Positions 8,057-16,053 of a stretch of DNA of 64,000 bases are shown here, one piece after another. A program made the position numbers and the translations under genes. The notes beneath the pieces were generated by a model. That model had not been told where the DNA came from and made no database searches. It saw only the letters and a program-made list of their open reading frames with translations. The stretch is from an uncultured Acetatifactor sp. (GTDB lineage Bacteria; Bacillota; Clostridia; Lachnospirales; Lachnospiraceae): contig CAJTVB010000016.1 in assembly GCA_910579755.1 (NCBI GenBank), positions 32,595 through 96,594 of the forward strand, read 5' to 3'. Numbering within the stretch: position 1 is the stretch's first letter; every line of letters starts with the position of its first letter.

Positions 8057-8608
8057 TTATTTTCCTCTTTGCCTTTTTTTAACCAACTCCCTCCGGATAC
8101 AGTCAAAGGTTTTTTCTTCCCCCTCCTCTGCAAGCATTTTCAGCATTCGCTCCAGCTTTTCCCGGGTGTCCCTGTGTAAAGGCGCTCTGTCCGTCCCCTT
8201 GTAATAATATTGCAGCGGAGAGGCATCTGTGTAATTCCTGCCCTCGTAAACCTTGCTGGCGGCAATCCGATCCATAATCATTTCTGCGATATACCGGTCC
8301 GGCATGGGCACCGGAGCTATGATACCGGCTCCAGCTTCTATGCTGTAGTCCGTCCAGTATTCATAGTGATGTCGATTTCTTCCCTTGTGGTGCAGCCAGG
8401 CGGCGGAATACCCTTTCTCTTCTCTCTCCGCATTGTTAGGACTTCTGGTTCCCTGATAATACTTTATGCCTGCCAGAAACTCTGTGGGAGAGTACTTTGA
8501 CAGATCATGCCGCAATCCCTGCCAGAACAATCCCACTCGAAAACAGCCCTTCGCCACCAGATATTTGTGATATGTGATCGTTCTGAAATGATTCCAAATT
8601 TTACCCAT
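8057..8608 (-). CDS. DUF5662 family protein
   Basis: A 183-residue cytosolic protein of the DUF5662 family, common in Lachnospiraceae and without a known function. Recognisable segments are the N-terminal WNHFRTITYHKYLVAKGCFRVGL, here interrupted only for brevity, then LRHDLSKYSPTEF, SPNNAEREEKGYSAAWLHHK, GRNRHHYEYW and the C-terminal MLAEEGEEKTFDCIRRE. The HD and HHKGRNRHHYEYW clusters look like metal ligands of an HD-like hydrolase, which is inference. It starts 7 bp after the GH13-like gene ends, with no strong ribosome site of its own, which suggests coupling to that gene. Confidence 0.85.
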   Translation of the reverse strand: MGKIWNHFRTITYHKYLVAKGCFRVGLFWQGLRHDLSKYSPTEFLAGIKYYQGTRSPNNAEREEKGYSAAWLHHKGRNRHHYEYWTDYSIEAGAGIIAPVPMPDRYIAEMIMDRIAASKVYEGRNYTDASPLQYYYKGTDRAPLHRDTREKLERMLKMLAEEGEEKTFDCIRRELVKKRQRGK

Positions 8609-8615
8609 GTGTCAA

Positions 8616-10664
8616 TTATCGTCCCGAACCCTTTCTGTGTCTCCTCCTGACAGGCTTGCTTTCTTCGGAAACACTTATAAAAATCGAAATGCTTCTGGGT
8701 GGTATTTCCTTTTCCAGCTCTGCAGCCTCCTGCCCGCCTGTGGATTTCTGCGTTTCTGCCGGCCTTTGCTGTTCTGCTGCCCTTTGCTGCTCTGTCGTCC
8801 TCTGCTGTGCCCCGCCATCCTGCTGTCCTTCTTCATACTGCAGCAGCTCGAGCCCAGCACTTTTGCTCTCTTCTGTGTATTGTTGTTCTCCGTCCCTGAA
8901 AGCCTCACCCTTATCCGACGTTCCCAAAACCCTCTCCCATTTCATCCCCCGGGGCAGTCTGGGCAGAGCAAGCTTATGGCTTTCCCAATGCATGTTAATG
9001 GCCAGATATATAAAAGCATCCTCCGTATCTCTGTCCACTCTGGCATATTTTCCGCACAACATGATTCCGATATGCCGAAAATACCCGTCTGTTCTGGGTC
9101 TCCAGGCGCTCTGGCCATGATAGGATAAATCCGGGTATCCGCAGGCAATATAATCCATCAGCCGCAGCTCCTTGTCAGGATGCAGAATCGGATGTGCCTT
9201 TCGAAAGCTCATCATTTTCTTCCAAAATTCCAGTATCCGGGCATTTTTTGATACAAGCCGCCAATCAAGCCAGGTAATGGCATTGTCCTGACAGTAAGGA
9301 TTATTGTTTCCCTTCTGCGAATTGCCGAATTCATCCCCCATAAAGATCAGGGGGGTAGATTGGGTAAGAAGCAGCATGCATATGGCATTTTTCATCTGCT
9401 GCAGCCTCAGATCCTTTACCCGGCGGCTGCGGGCAGTTCCCTCCTCACCGCAATTCCAGCTGCAGTTATAGTCATTTCCGTCCCTGTTGTCCTCTCCGTT
9501 GGCTTCATTGTGTTTGTGGTCGTACATCACCATATCAGCCAATGTAAACCCATTATAATTAGTCAGATAATGAATCCTTCCTGCTTTTTCCGGAATATAT
9601 CTCATATGGCGCAGAACGCAGTCCAGCATGCTCTCGTCACCCTTTAAAAACCTGCGCATATCATATAGGTAGGAATCATTATACTCCGCCAGATGCGGCC
9701 TGTCCGGAGTTTCGTTTCTTCCGTAAATGCAGTCTATCCAAAAGCCCTGATACAAAAGCTTTGTGTCCGCCAGCAGATCGTCAGCCGCTGCCAGATCCAC
9801 AGGAAGGTTTTCTCCCAACAGCCGAAAACCATCCACATGATATTCCAGTACCCAGAAACGTAATATTTCTAAAATGCCGCTTCGCTTCACCGTATCAGGA
9901 AAATAGAACTGCATCACCAGCTCCATGTGGTTCCTGTGAAGCGCCTTCACCAGCTCCCGAAATTCTCCTGAGGCATCTCCTGAGGCCGCATAAGCTGCCT
10001 TCGGCGCGTAATAGAAACCCTTTCTATATCCCCAATAATTGATTCTTTTAGAGTCCATTTTGTCTTCCGGCGCCCCAAATAAAGCAGTTTCCCTGACCTC
10101 TTCCCCCAGAGGAGCCTCCTGAAACTCATATGCCGGCTGAAGCTCCAGCGTAGTGACGCCGATTTCCTTCAAGTAGTGGATTTTTTCCATGATTCCCGCA
10201 AAGGTACCCCGGTGAACCACTCCGGAGGAAGAATGCTTTGTAAACCCTCTCACATGCATGCAGTAAAAATACGCGTCTGCATATGGTATTCTGGGGCACC
10301 TGTCATCTTCCCAGTCAAAATTTTCTTTTAAAAAGCTCGCCTTCCATTCCGATGTCTTCTGAGATCTGCCAAAGGCTGCCCGTCCCGTAAATGCTCTTCC
10401 ATATTCGTCCGCAACAGTCCGCCCTCCCTCATAAAACTGATAAGAAACCGCTTCCGGAGAAATTCCCTCCACCAGCCTGCAATATATATTTCCAACCCGA
10501 TCTTCCGGCAGAAAGGGAATCCTTTGTATTTTTTTACCACCATTCAGATCGTACAACAGGATTCCACAATCCGCCTCTTTGGATACGAAGGAAAATCTGA
10601 TTCCTCCCGCCTCCGGATGTGCTCCCAGAGGATATGGATTTCTCGTTGTCTTCGCATCTGCCAT
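8616..10664 (-). CDS. GH13 glycogen-debranching-type protein lacking catalytic residues
   Basis: The 682 residues align in order with GlgX/isoamylase-type enzymes: an N-terminal carbohydrate-binding-like beta domain (NPYPLGAH...GIRFSFVSKEA), then the barrel with HRGTFAGIMEKIHYLKEIGV, KHNEANGEDNRDGNDYNCSWNCG and PLIFMGDEFGNSQKGNNN. The four GH13 active-site regions are altered: LVMQFYFPDT where VVxDVVYNH is expected (about 250-258), GFRLLG instead of GFRFD (about 279), LLYQGFW instead of the acid-bearing AEPWD (about 303), and YNGFTL instead of HDGFTL (about 370). All three catalytic carboxylates are therefore missing. The C-terminus has a Gln-rich linker. The start at 10664 has GGAGGAG at good spacing. 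It may bind rather than cut glucans. Confidence 0.8.
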   Translation of the reverse strand: MADAKTTRNPYPLGAHPEAGGIRFSFVSKEADCGILLYDLNGGKKIQRIPFLPEDRVGNIYCRLVEGISPEAVSYQFYEGGRTVADEYGRAFTGRAAFGRSQKTSEWKASFLKENFDWEDDRCPRIPYADAYFYCMHVRGFTKHSSSGVVHRGTFAGIMEKIHYLKEIGVTTLELQPAYEFQEAPLGEEVRETALFGAPEDKMDSKRINYWGYRKGFYYAPKAAYAASGDASGEFRELVKALHRNHMELVMQFYFPDTVKRSGILEILRFWVLEYHVDGFRLLGENLPVDLAAADDLLADTKLLYQGFWIDCIYGRNETPDRPHLAEYNDSYLYDMRRFLKGDESMLDCVLRHMRYIPEKAGRIHYLTNYNGFTLADMVMYDHKHNEANGEDNRDGNDYNCSWNCGEEGTARSRRVKDLRLQQMKNAICMLLLTQSTPLIFMGDEFGNSQKGNNNPYCQDNAITWLDWRLVSKNARILEFWKKMMSFRKAHPILHPDKELRLMDYIACGYPDLSYHGQSAWRPRTDGYFRHIGIMLCGKYARVDRDTEDAFIYLAINMHWESHKLALPRLPRGMKWERVLGTSDKGEAFRDGEQQYTEESKSAGLELLQYEEGQQDGGAQQRTTEQQRAAEQQRPAETQKSTGGQEAAELEKEIPPRSISIFISVSEESKPVRRRHRKGSGR

Positions 10665-10732
10665 AGGTGTCTCCTCCATCTCTGAAACCATTAAATTTCC
10701 TGCATTTTGTACCCACATATTTTATATTTCAC

Positions 10733-10761
10733 ATTATACTGTATGGATTACAAAATCACAA
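10733..10761 (-). promoter_or_regulatory. promoter of the GH13-like gene
   Basis: Minus-strand TTGTGA, 17-bp spacer, perfect TATAAT, about 70 bp before the start codon. Confidence 0.6.
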
Positions 10762-10800
10762 GCATTCTTTTTGGATTGTAATGCCAACTTGGACATACCA

Positions 10801-10828
10801 TTGACAAATTCTGAAAAAAGACTATGAT
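10801..10828 (+). promoter_or_regulatory. promoter of the capA-like gene
   Basis: Perfect TTGACA, 16-bp spacer, TATGAT, 50 bp before the start codon. Confidence 0.65.
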
Positions 10829-10877
10829 ACAAACAAAGAAAACAATATCAGAATATGATTATAAGGGAGACAGACCC

Positions 10878-12236
10878 ATGAAAAAAAGAATTATTTTTTT
10901 GATTTCCATCTTAATTCCGGGAGCTATTTTGATCTATCTGGCGGCAGCTCCGCTTCTTTTTCCCCAGGAAAATACCGCTGTGCTTCCGGGATTGTCCGAA
11001 TCGGAGGATGCCACTTTGCCCTCAGAATCATCCGGAGAATCCCTTTCTTCGAATCCCCTTGCGCAGGAGTCTTCCGAATACCCGGAGTACTCCAAAAGCT
11101 CCGATCCCTCTGAAAGCCCTGATGTTTTTCAAGAATATGATATCACCCTCATGGCGCTGGGTGACAATCTAATGCACATGGGAATTGTCAATACAGGAAA
11201 ACAGTCTGACGGTACCTACGATTATTCCTTCCTGTTTCAGGAAATAACCGATTATCTGGAAGCCGCCGATCTTAAGGTCATCAACCAGGAAACCATTTTC
11301 GGCGGAAACGAACTTGGTTTCTCCGGATATCCTTATTTCAATTCTCCCACCCAAGTAGGAGATGCCATTGCCGCCGCGGGCTTTAATATCGTACTTCAGG
11401 CAACAAATCACGCGGCAGATCAGGGAATCAACGGAATATACCATTGTGTGGATTTCTGGAAAAAATATCCCCAGATCCTGCAGACCGGCATAAACAGTGA
11501 GAGCAGCGAAGAGGAACAATCCTCCATTCCGCTGGTCACAATAAAAGACGTTACCTTTGCCATTCTAAACTATACCTATGGCCCGAATATGGAGACATTG
11601 CCCTCCAGTCTCAGAGGCCACCTGAATATGCTCTGTGCGTACAACGAATCCAGCGGAGCCATTGATTTTACCAGCCTCAATCCTCAGGTTGCAGAGGATA
11701 TCCGCCAGGCCAGACAGCTTGCGGATATTGTCATCGTATTCCCTCACTGGGGAACGGAATATCAGGACAGGCCTTCCAGCTATCAAAAGGCCTTCGCACA
11801 GGAAATGACAGAGGCAGGAGCTGATCTGATTATAGGGACACATCCCCATGTGCCCCAGCCCGTGGAATGGATAACCGCCGAAAACGGCAACCGTGCTTTA
11901 TGCTACTATTCTCTGGGCAATTATGTCTCCACTCAGAAGCAGGCCCTGTGCATGCTGGAGGAGATGGCATGGGTCACCTTTCACGTGACAGAAGACACTG
12001 TTTCCATCAAGGATGAAAACACAGGGGTACTTCCTCTGGTCTGTCACTACAAAAGCGGTCCCTTGCGGCTGGAAGGTATCTATCCTTTGGAAGAATACAC
12101 GGAAGAGCTTGCCGGCAGCCATGGTATTCGCAGTTATGGAGGCGTAGCCTTATATTTGTCTGACCTGCAGGCCTGGAGCCAGGATATTTTCGGCGAATGG
12201 ATCTTGTCCTCGGAAGATATCCTGGGCCAGCCATGA
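10878..12236 (+). CDS. CapA family protein (poly-gamma-glutamate capsule-type metallophosphatase fold)
   Basis: A 452-residue exported or membrane-anchored protein: N-terminal hydrophobic segment after MKKRIIF, a Ser/Glu-rich linker to about residue 85, then a PGA_cap domain. Domain landmarks are LMALGDNLMHMGI, KVINQETIFGG, LQATNHAADQG, VFPHWGTEYQ and IIGTHPHVPQP, which carry the Asp, Asn and His residues of the metal-binding core. Family members act in poly-gamma-glutamate export or anchoring, but many CapA proteins in Clostridia occur without pgsBC, as here, so the role is uncertain. The start at 10878 follows AAGGGAG at 8 nt; the frame is open further upstream without a better ribosome site. 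Confidence 0.85.
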   Translation: MKKRIIFLISILIPGAILIYLAAAPLLFPQENTAVLPGLSESEDATLPSESSGESLSSNPLAQESSEYPEYSKSSDPSESPDVFQEYDITLMALGDNLMHMGIVNTGKQSDGTYDYSFLFQEITDYLEAADLKVINQETIFGGNELGFSGYPYFNSPTQVGDAIAAAGFNIVLQATNHAADQGINGIYHCVDFWKKYPQILQTGINSESSEEEQSSIPLVTIKDVTFAILNYTYGPNMETLPSSLRGHLNMLCAYNESSGAIDFTSLNPQVAEDIRQARQLADIVIVFPHWGTEYQDRPSSYQKAFAQEMTEAGADLIIGTHPHVPQPVEWITAENGNRALCYYSLGNYVSTQKQALCMLEEMAWVTFHVTEDTVSIKDENTGVLPLVCHYKSGPLRLEGIYPLEEYTEELAGSHGIRSYGGVALYLSDLQAWSQDIFGEWILSSEDILGQP

Positions 12237-12311
12237 CATTTGACAGGTATCTGCTCTTCCGCAAGTGCCGGAAGACAGTCAATCGCCCTCTTTTTGTCCA
12301 TTGCGCCATAC

Positions 12312-13541
12312 TCAGTCAATCAGATTCTTCACCCCCAGAATGGTGTCATAATCCGCTTTGTAGATTACTACACCCTTTCTGGGGTTTGCTGAATGGATGA
12401 TCTGCCCGTCTCCTATATACATGGCCACATGGGTGCATTTTCCCTTAGATCCGTAACAGATAATATCTCCCGGCTGTATCTCGCTGTATGATATGCTTCT
12501 CCCGGCATTGGAAAGCTGTCCTGCCGGTGTCCTGCTGACGGAATATCCGAATTCCGCATAAATTAGGCTGGTAAAGCCGGAACAATCTGTTCCTCCTTCC
12601 AACGTCTTTCCTCCATGAATGTACACATTCCCCAAAAACTGCATGGCATAATCTACAATCTGTGAACGCAGTTCTTCATTTGTAGAATAAACACCCGACG
12701 GCGGTGTCACATTGATGGCTGTATTCTCCGAGACCTCCTGCTCTGTCACATTCTGCCTTGCCTCCAGAGCTCTTCTTTCCTCCAGCTCTCTTGCTTCCTC
12801 CTCCAAGGTCTTGGCATAAACAAACTCCTCCATGACCGTAACATACTCCGATGCCACATAGCCGCTTATGCCCTCCGTATATTGAACCTTTAGCCACTCG
12901 CCCTGATCCTCCAGCATCTGGAGCCTCTCGCCGTTATCAATATATCCGATTCTTTTTGCTCCTAGATCGGGCGCTTCTCGCACATTCAGTCTATCGGCAG
13001 CCACCACCGCATACCGGGTCACATAATCGTCAATTACAGCCGCCGCATTTTCTCCATACAGAAAATATTCTGCCTTGATATACCCTTCCACATTTCCGGA
13101 AATAATCTGAAACCATTCCCCGTCTTCACCAGCCTTGTCCAAAATCTGGGCCACCGCTCCATGATATATCTTTCCGGCAATATCTCCTTCCACGCTGGGC
13201 AGAGTCCGGACATTCACATAATTGTTCACATTGGCAATTGCCAGATCCGCATATTCGTCACTGGCCTCATCCTCCTGCTCCAGGGCCGCTATAACAGCCT
13301 GAAGCGTTTCCTGGGAAAGAGCTGCTGCCGGATCACCGTTTTCAAAGAAGAACTGTACTCCGCCGCAAACTACAACTTGTTCTTCCTGTACAGATCTGCC
13401 GCCTGTCTCCCCATTTGTTCCAGGAAGCTCCGCCGCCATCACCCTTATGCCTCTATACGCTCCCATAACTCCAATAACCCAAATGCCTGCAAGCCCCAGA
13501 CCCAGACTCGCACGGAAAATCTTTATCTTATGGTATTTCAT
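12312..13541 (-). CDS. secreted SH3-domain NlpC/P60 peptidoglycan hydrolase
   Basis: Cell-wall hydrolase cutting peptide stems, of the gamma-D-glutamyl-diamino acid endopeptidase type. The 409 residues comprise an N-terminal signal or anchor helix (about 9-35), two bacterial SH3 domains (about 98-160 with VNNYVNVRTLPS, and 175-238 with ADRLNVREAPDLGAKRIG), a Glu/Arg-rich coiled linker (about 240-270) and a C-terminal NlpC/P60 domain with the catalytic Cys in GGTDCSGFTSLI, the His in CTHVAMYIGDGQ and IIHSANP. The start has GGGAG upstream. It is a single-gene unit, convergent with the CapA gene and divergent from the DUF1292 gene. Confidence 0.92.
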   Translation of the reverse strand: MKYHKIKIFRASLGLGLAGIWVIGVMGAYRGIRVMAAELPGTNGETGGRSVQEEQVVVCGGVQFFFENGDPAAALSQETLQAVIAALEQEDEASDEYADLAIANVNNYVNVRTLPSVEGDIAGKIYHGAVAQILDKAGEDGEWFQIISGNVEGYIKAEYFLYGENAAAVIDDYVTRYAVVAADRLNVREAPDLGAKRIGYIDNGERLQMLEDQGEWLKVQYTEGISGYVASEYVTVMEEFVYAKTLEEEARELEERRALEARQNVTEQEVSENTAINVTPPSGVYSTNEELRSQIVDYAMQFLGNVYIHGGKTLEGGTDCSGFTSLIYAEFGYSVSRTPAGQLSNAGRSISYSEIQPGDIICYGSKGKCTHVAMYIGDGQIIHSANPRKGVVIYKADYDTILGVKNLID

Positions 13542-13681
13542 ATTCCACTCCCATTCATTCCCAGATCACCCATTCCTTCAAATCACAAACGGCCATTCGG
13601 CCATTTCCTGCCTTGAATAAGGTCATTTTACCATAGATTCCCCTCCATGCCAACGGATATATTACATAAATATTAAGTTTG

Positions 13682-13700
13682 TGTAACAATTATTTGTAAC
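13682..13700. repeat. TGTAAC direct repeat upstream of the NlpC/P60 gene
   Basis: Two exact copies of TGTAAC with a 13-bp period, about 140 bp before the hydrolase start and in its AT-rich promoter region. It resembles the half sites of WalR boxes, but those have an 11-bp period, so assignment is not supported. Confidence 0.35.
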
Positions 13701-13759
13701 ATTTGATTCCACTCACCTTGTGCATTGTTCACACCAATCCCATTGTTAAAAGTATTATA

Positions 13760-13788
13760 TTGCGTAGTCCATGAAAAAAGTGTATAAT
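13760..13788 (+). promoter_or_regulatory. promoter of the DUF1292 gene
   Basis: TTGCGT, 17-bp spacer, perfect TATAAT, 44 bp before the start codon. Confidence 0.7.
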
Positions 13789-13831
13789 TACCTTAAACAA
13801 AATAAATGCCGGAGCAGGCAAGGGAGGTATC

Positions 13832-14152
13832 ATGGGAAAAAATAAAGATTTTGAAGATGAAGAAATGACTGTGGAACTGGAATTGGATGACGGAACGATT
13901 GTAAACTGTGCTATTATCACGATTCTCACCGTGGAATCAAAGGACTATATCGTATTAATGCCGCTGGATGATCAGGGTGAAAATGAAGACGGCGAAGTAT
14001 GGTTTTACAGCTATAGCGAAAATCCTGATGACCCCAACGAGGAACCTGTACTTGATTACATTGAAGATGATGACGAGTATGAAAAGGTTGCGGAGGCCTT
14101 TGACGAGTTCCTGGACAACTGCGAATTTGATGAACTGGTGGACGAGCCATAA
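13832..14152 (+). CDS. DUF1292 family protein
   Basis: A 106-residue very acidic cytosolic protein. The N-terminal half has the DUF1292 pattern (TVELELDDGTIVNCAIITILTV, then DYIVLMPLDD, EVWFYSYSE and LDYIEDDDEYEKVAEAFDEF). Family members such as YrzB are small and uncharacterised. It has a clear promoter and GGGAGGT ribosome site. Its last 97 bases overlap, tail to tail, the 3' end of the UvrD-type helicase gene on the other strand. Confidence 0.85.
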   Translation: MGKNKDFEDEEMTVELELDDGTIVNCAIITILTVESKDYIVLMPLDDQGENEDGEVWFYSYSENPDDPNEEPVLDYIEDDDEYEKVAEAFDEFLDNCEFDELVDEP

Positions 14153-16053
14153 AGAGGCGCCAGAAACCTGGAAGCCTGCCTGGGACGTGTACTGCTGCCT
14201 GTCAAGTACAAAAGTTCCAGGCTTTTCTTTGCCCTTGTCATAGCCACATAAAAAATTCGGCGCTCTTCCTCCACATCCTCGGGATCCGGCATTCTGCCAT
14301 GGGGAAATATACCCTCGTTGCAATCGGGAATGATCACCTTGTCAAATTCCAGTCCTTTTGCTCCATGTACTGTCATCAGACAGATAGATTCCAAGGCCCT
14401 CTGGCTTTTCTGCCTATTTCCTTCTTCCAGCGATCTTGTGTATGCTTCCTGAGCATCCATCCATTCTCGAACGTTCCCGTAGCTTCCTCCGTCCGATTTC
14501 AGCCATTCCATCAGTCTGCGCCATTCATCCCATTTGTCCGGATCCCCTGCGGACCTTTCCTTCAAAAAGCCTTCATATCCTGCCGCCCTGCAGACATACG
14601 ATACAGCCAGCCCCGGCGATAAGCTCCTGATAATGCACAGCTGACGTTGAAAGCTGTGAAGATTCTCCAGAGCTTTTCTCCTGTAATTTGCCGAAAGCTC
14701 TGCCCGTTCATAATAAGAAATCATCTCTTCCAAAGAAGAGCAGGAAGCCGCCGCTTCTCTGCTGATATATCTGGATGGCCTGTTCATTATTCTAAGTATG
14801 CTCTCCCTGTTCCATTTTCCCTGTGCCAGGGACAGATAGGCCATAATATCCCTCACAATAAAATGTTCATATATGCTTTGAGGTTTTTCATTCATCGCAT
14901 AGGGAATATCCTCCCGCCTAAGCCGCGACGCCAGCCCCTGCATATAAGTATTGGTTCGGAATAGCACAGCACACTGTCCTTCCCCTCCCATACATCCCCC
15001 GGATGCTGAATGCCACTCTCGCAAATGTTCTGTCAAATAATGATACTGTTCTTCTCTGTCACCAAAGGACAGGATCTTCAACTCCTCTCTCTGGATACTT
15101 TTTCCTGGAATTTCTGTGCAATGAGCCGCCGGCACAAGATCCTTCACAAAGCGGTTGCTGTTTTCGTTAATCACTGCCAGCGACGATTCAACGATTATCC
15201 TTTCACTTCGATAATTTATATTCAGCAAAATCCTCCGGGCCTGAAACTCCTCTGCAAAACGCCTCAGGCATTCCGGACGGGAGCCGCGGAATCCATAAAT
15301 AGACTGATCATCATCTCCCACTGCAAAAATATTATAGGGAGCCTTTGTCAAGAGCTTTACCGTCTCATACTGCACAGGATTAATATCCTGAAATTCATCG
15401 ATCAGTATATGCCTAAAACGATTTTGCCAGTATTTCCTCAGTTCCTGATCACCCAACAACGCTTTTTTGCAGTCACACAGCATATCGTCAAAATCAAACC
15501 CTTTCTTTTTGACCAAAGCCTGCTCATACAAATCCAGTACCTTCCAAAAATCCTTCTGCCATTCCCGCGGGACCTTTTGAAGTACCTGCTGACGGTCTGC
15601 AACATTCTTATAAAAGCTGAAGGCCGCCAAAAGCCCTGACGCATCCTCTGACAGCTCGTTTAACGCAGTCTCTTGTCCGTCCCGGTTTTTAAACTGTTTC
15701 AAAATCGGAACTAAAATATTTTTTTTCTGAAATCCGGAAAGAAGATTCCGGCCATGGATTAAATGAGAGGCTTTCAAAATATGGTAGAAAACAGAATGAA
15801 AGGTGCCAAAACATACGGGCCGGAGGCCATCTGACGAGTCCCGATACCGACGCTGCATGGATATGGCCGCTTCTTTTGTGAAGGTGATAACGAGAATCTG
15901 TTCTGCCGGCACACCAATCTCCAGCAGATACAAGATCCGGTTGATAATAGTAAAGGTTTTTCCGGAGCCGGGCCCTGCCAGCAAAAGCAGCGGGCCCTCT
16001 CCGTAAGTCACAGACTGTCGCTGTGCATCGTTCAGTTTTCTCAGATCAGGCAT
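14056..16053 (-). CDS. UvrD/PcrA-type superfamily 1 ATP-dependent DNA helicase
   Basis: A 665-residue 3'-5' DNA helicase of the UvrD family, acting in repair or replication restart. Motifs in order: Q motif LNDAQRQSV, Walker A AGPGSGKT (about 27-34), VITFTKEAA, GTFHSVFYHIL, Walker B LIDEFQDINPVQ (about 215), VGDDDQSIYGFRGS, NYRS, TVHGAKGLEFDKV, and the arginine finger region FYVAMTRAKK. It is shorter than PcrA. The last 30 or so residues are almost all Ser with a few Arg/Lys and are encoded antisense to the DUF1292 gene, so the conserved protein ends near LAPLYG. Its ATG overlaps the gltX stop (ATGCCTGA), indicating translational coupling. Confidence 0.9.
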   Translation of the reverse strand: MPDLRKLNDAQRQSVTYGEGPLLLLAGPGSGKTFTIINRILYLLEIGVPAEQILVITFTKEAAISMQRRYRDSSDGLRPVCFGTFHSVFYHILKASHLIHGRNLLSGFQKKNILVPILKQFKNRDGQETALNELSEDASGLLAAFSFYKNVADRQQVLQKVPREWQKDFWKVLDLYEQALVKKKGFDFDDMLCDCKKALLGDQELRKYWQNRFRHILIDEFQDINPVQYETVKLLTKAPYNIFAVGDDDQSIYGFRGSRPECLRRFAEEFQARRILLNINYRSERIIVESSLAVINENSNRFVKDLVPAAHCTEIPGKSIQREELKILSFGDREEQYHYLTEHLREWHSASGGCMGGEGQCAVLFRTNTYMQGLASRLRREDIPYAMNEKPQSIYEHFIVRDIMAYLSLAQGKWNRESILRIMNRPSRYISREAAASCSSLEEMISYYERAELSANYRRKALENLHSFQRQLCIIRSLSPGLAVSYVCRAAGYEGFLKERSAGDPDKWDEWRRLMEWLKSDGGSYGNVREWMDAQEAYTRSLEEGNRQKSQRALESICLMTVHGAKGLEFDKVIIPDCNEGIFPHGRMPDPEDVEEERRIFYVAMTRAKKSLELLYLTGSSTRPRQASRFLAPLYGSSTSSSNSQLSRNSSKASATFSYSSSSSM

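Noticed and set aside
7580..8179. Plus-strand open frames of up to 199 codons opposite the cysteine-rich gene
   Set aside because: Low-complexity Ala/Ile/Ser reading of the complementary repeat DNA, no ribosome site, no recognisable domain.
12255..12275. Perfect 7-bp hairpin between the CapA and NlpC/P60 genes as a terminator
   Set aside because: No T-run directly follows it on either strand; could still be a weak bidirectional structure.
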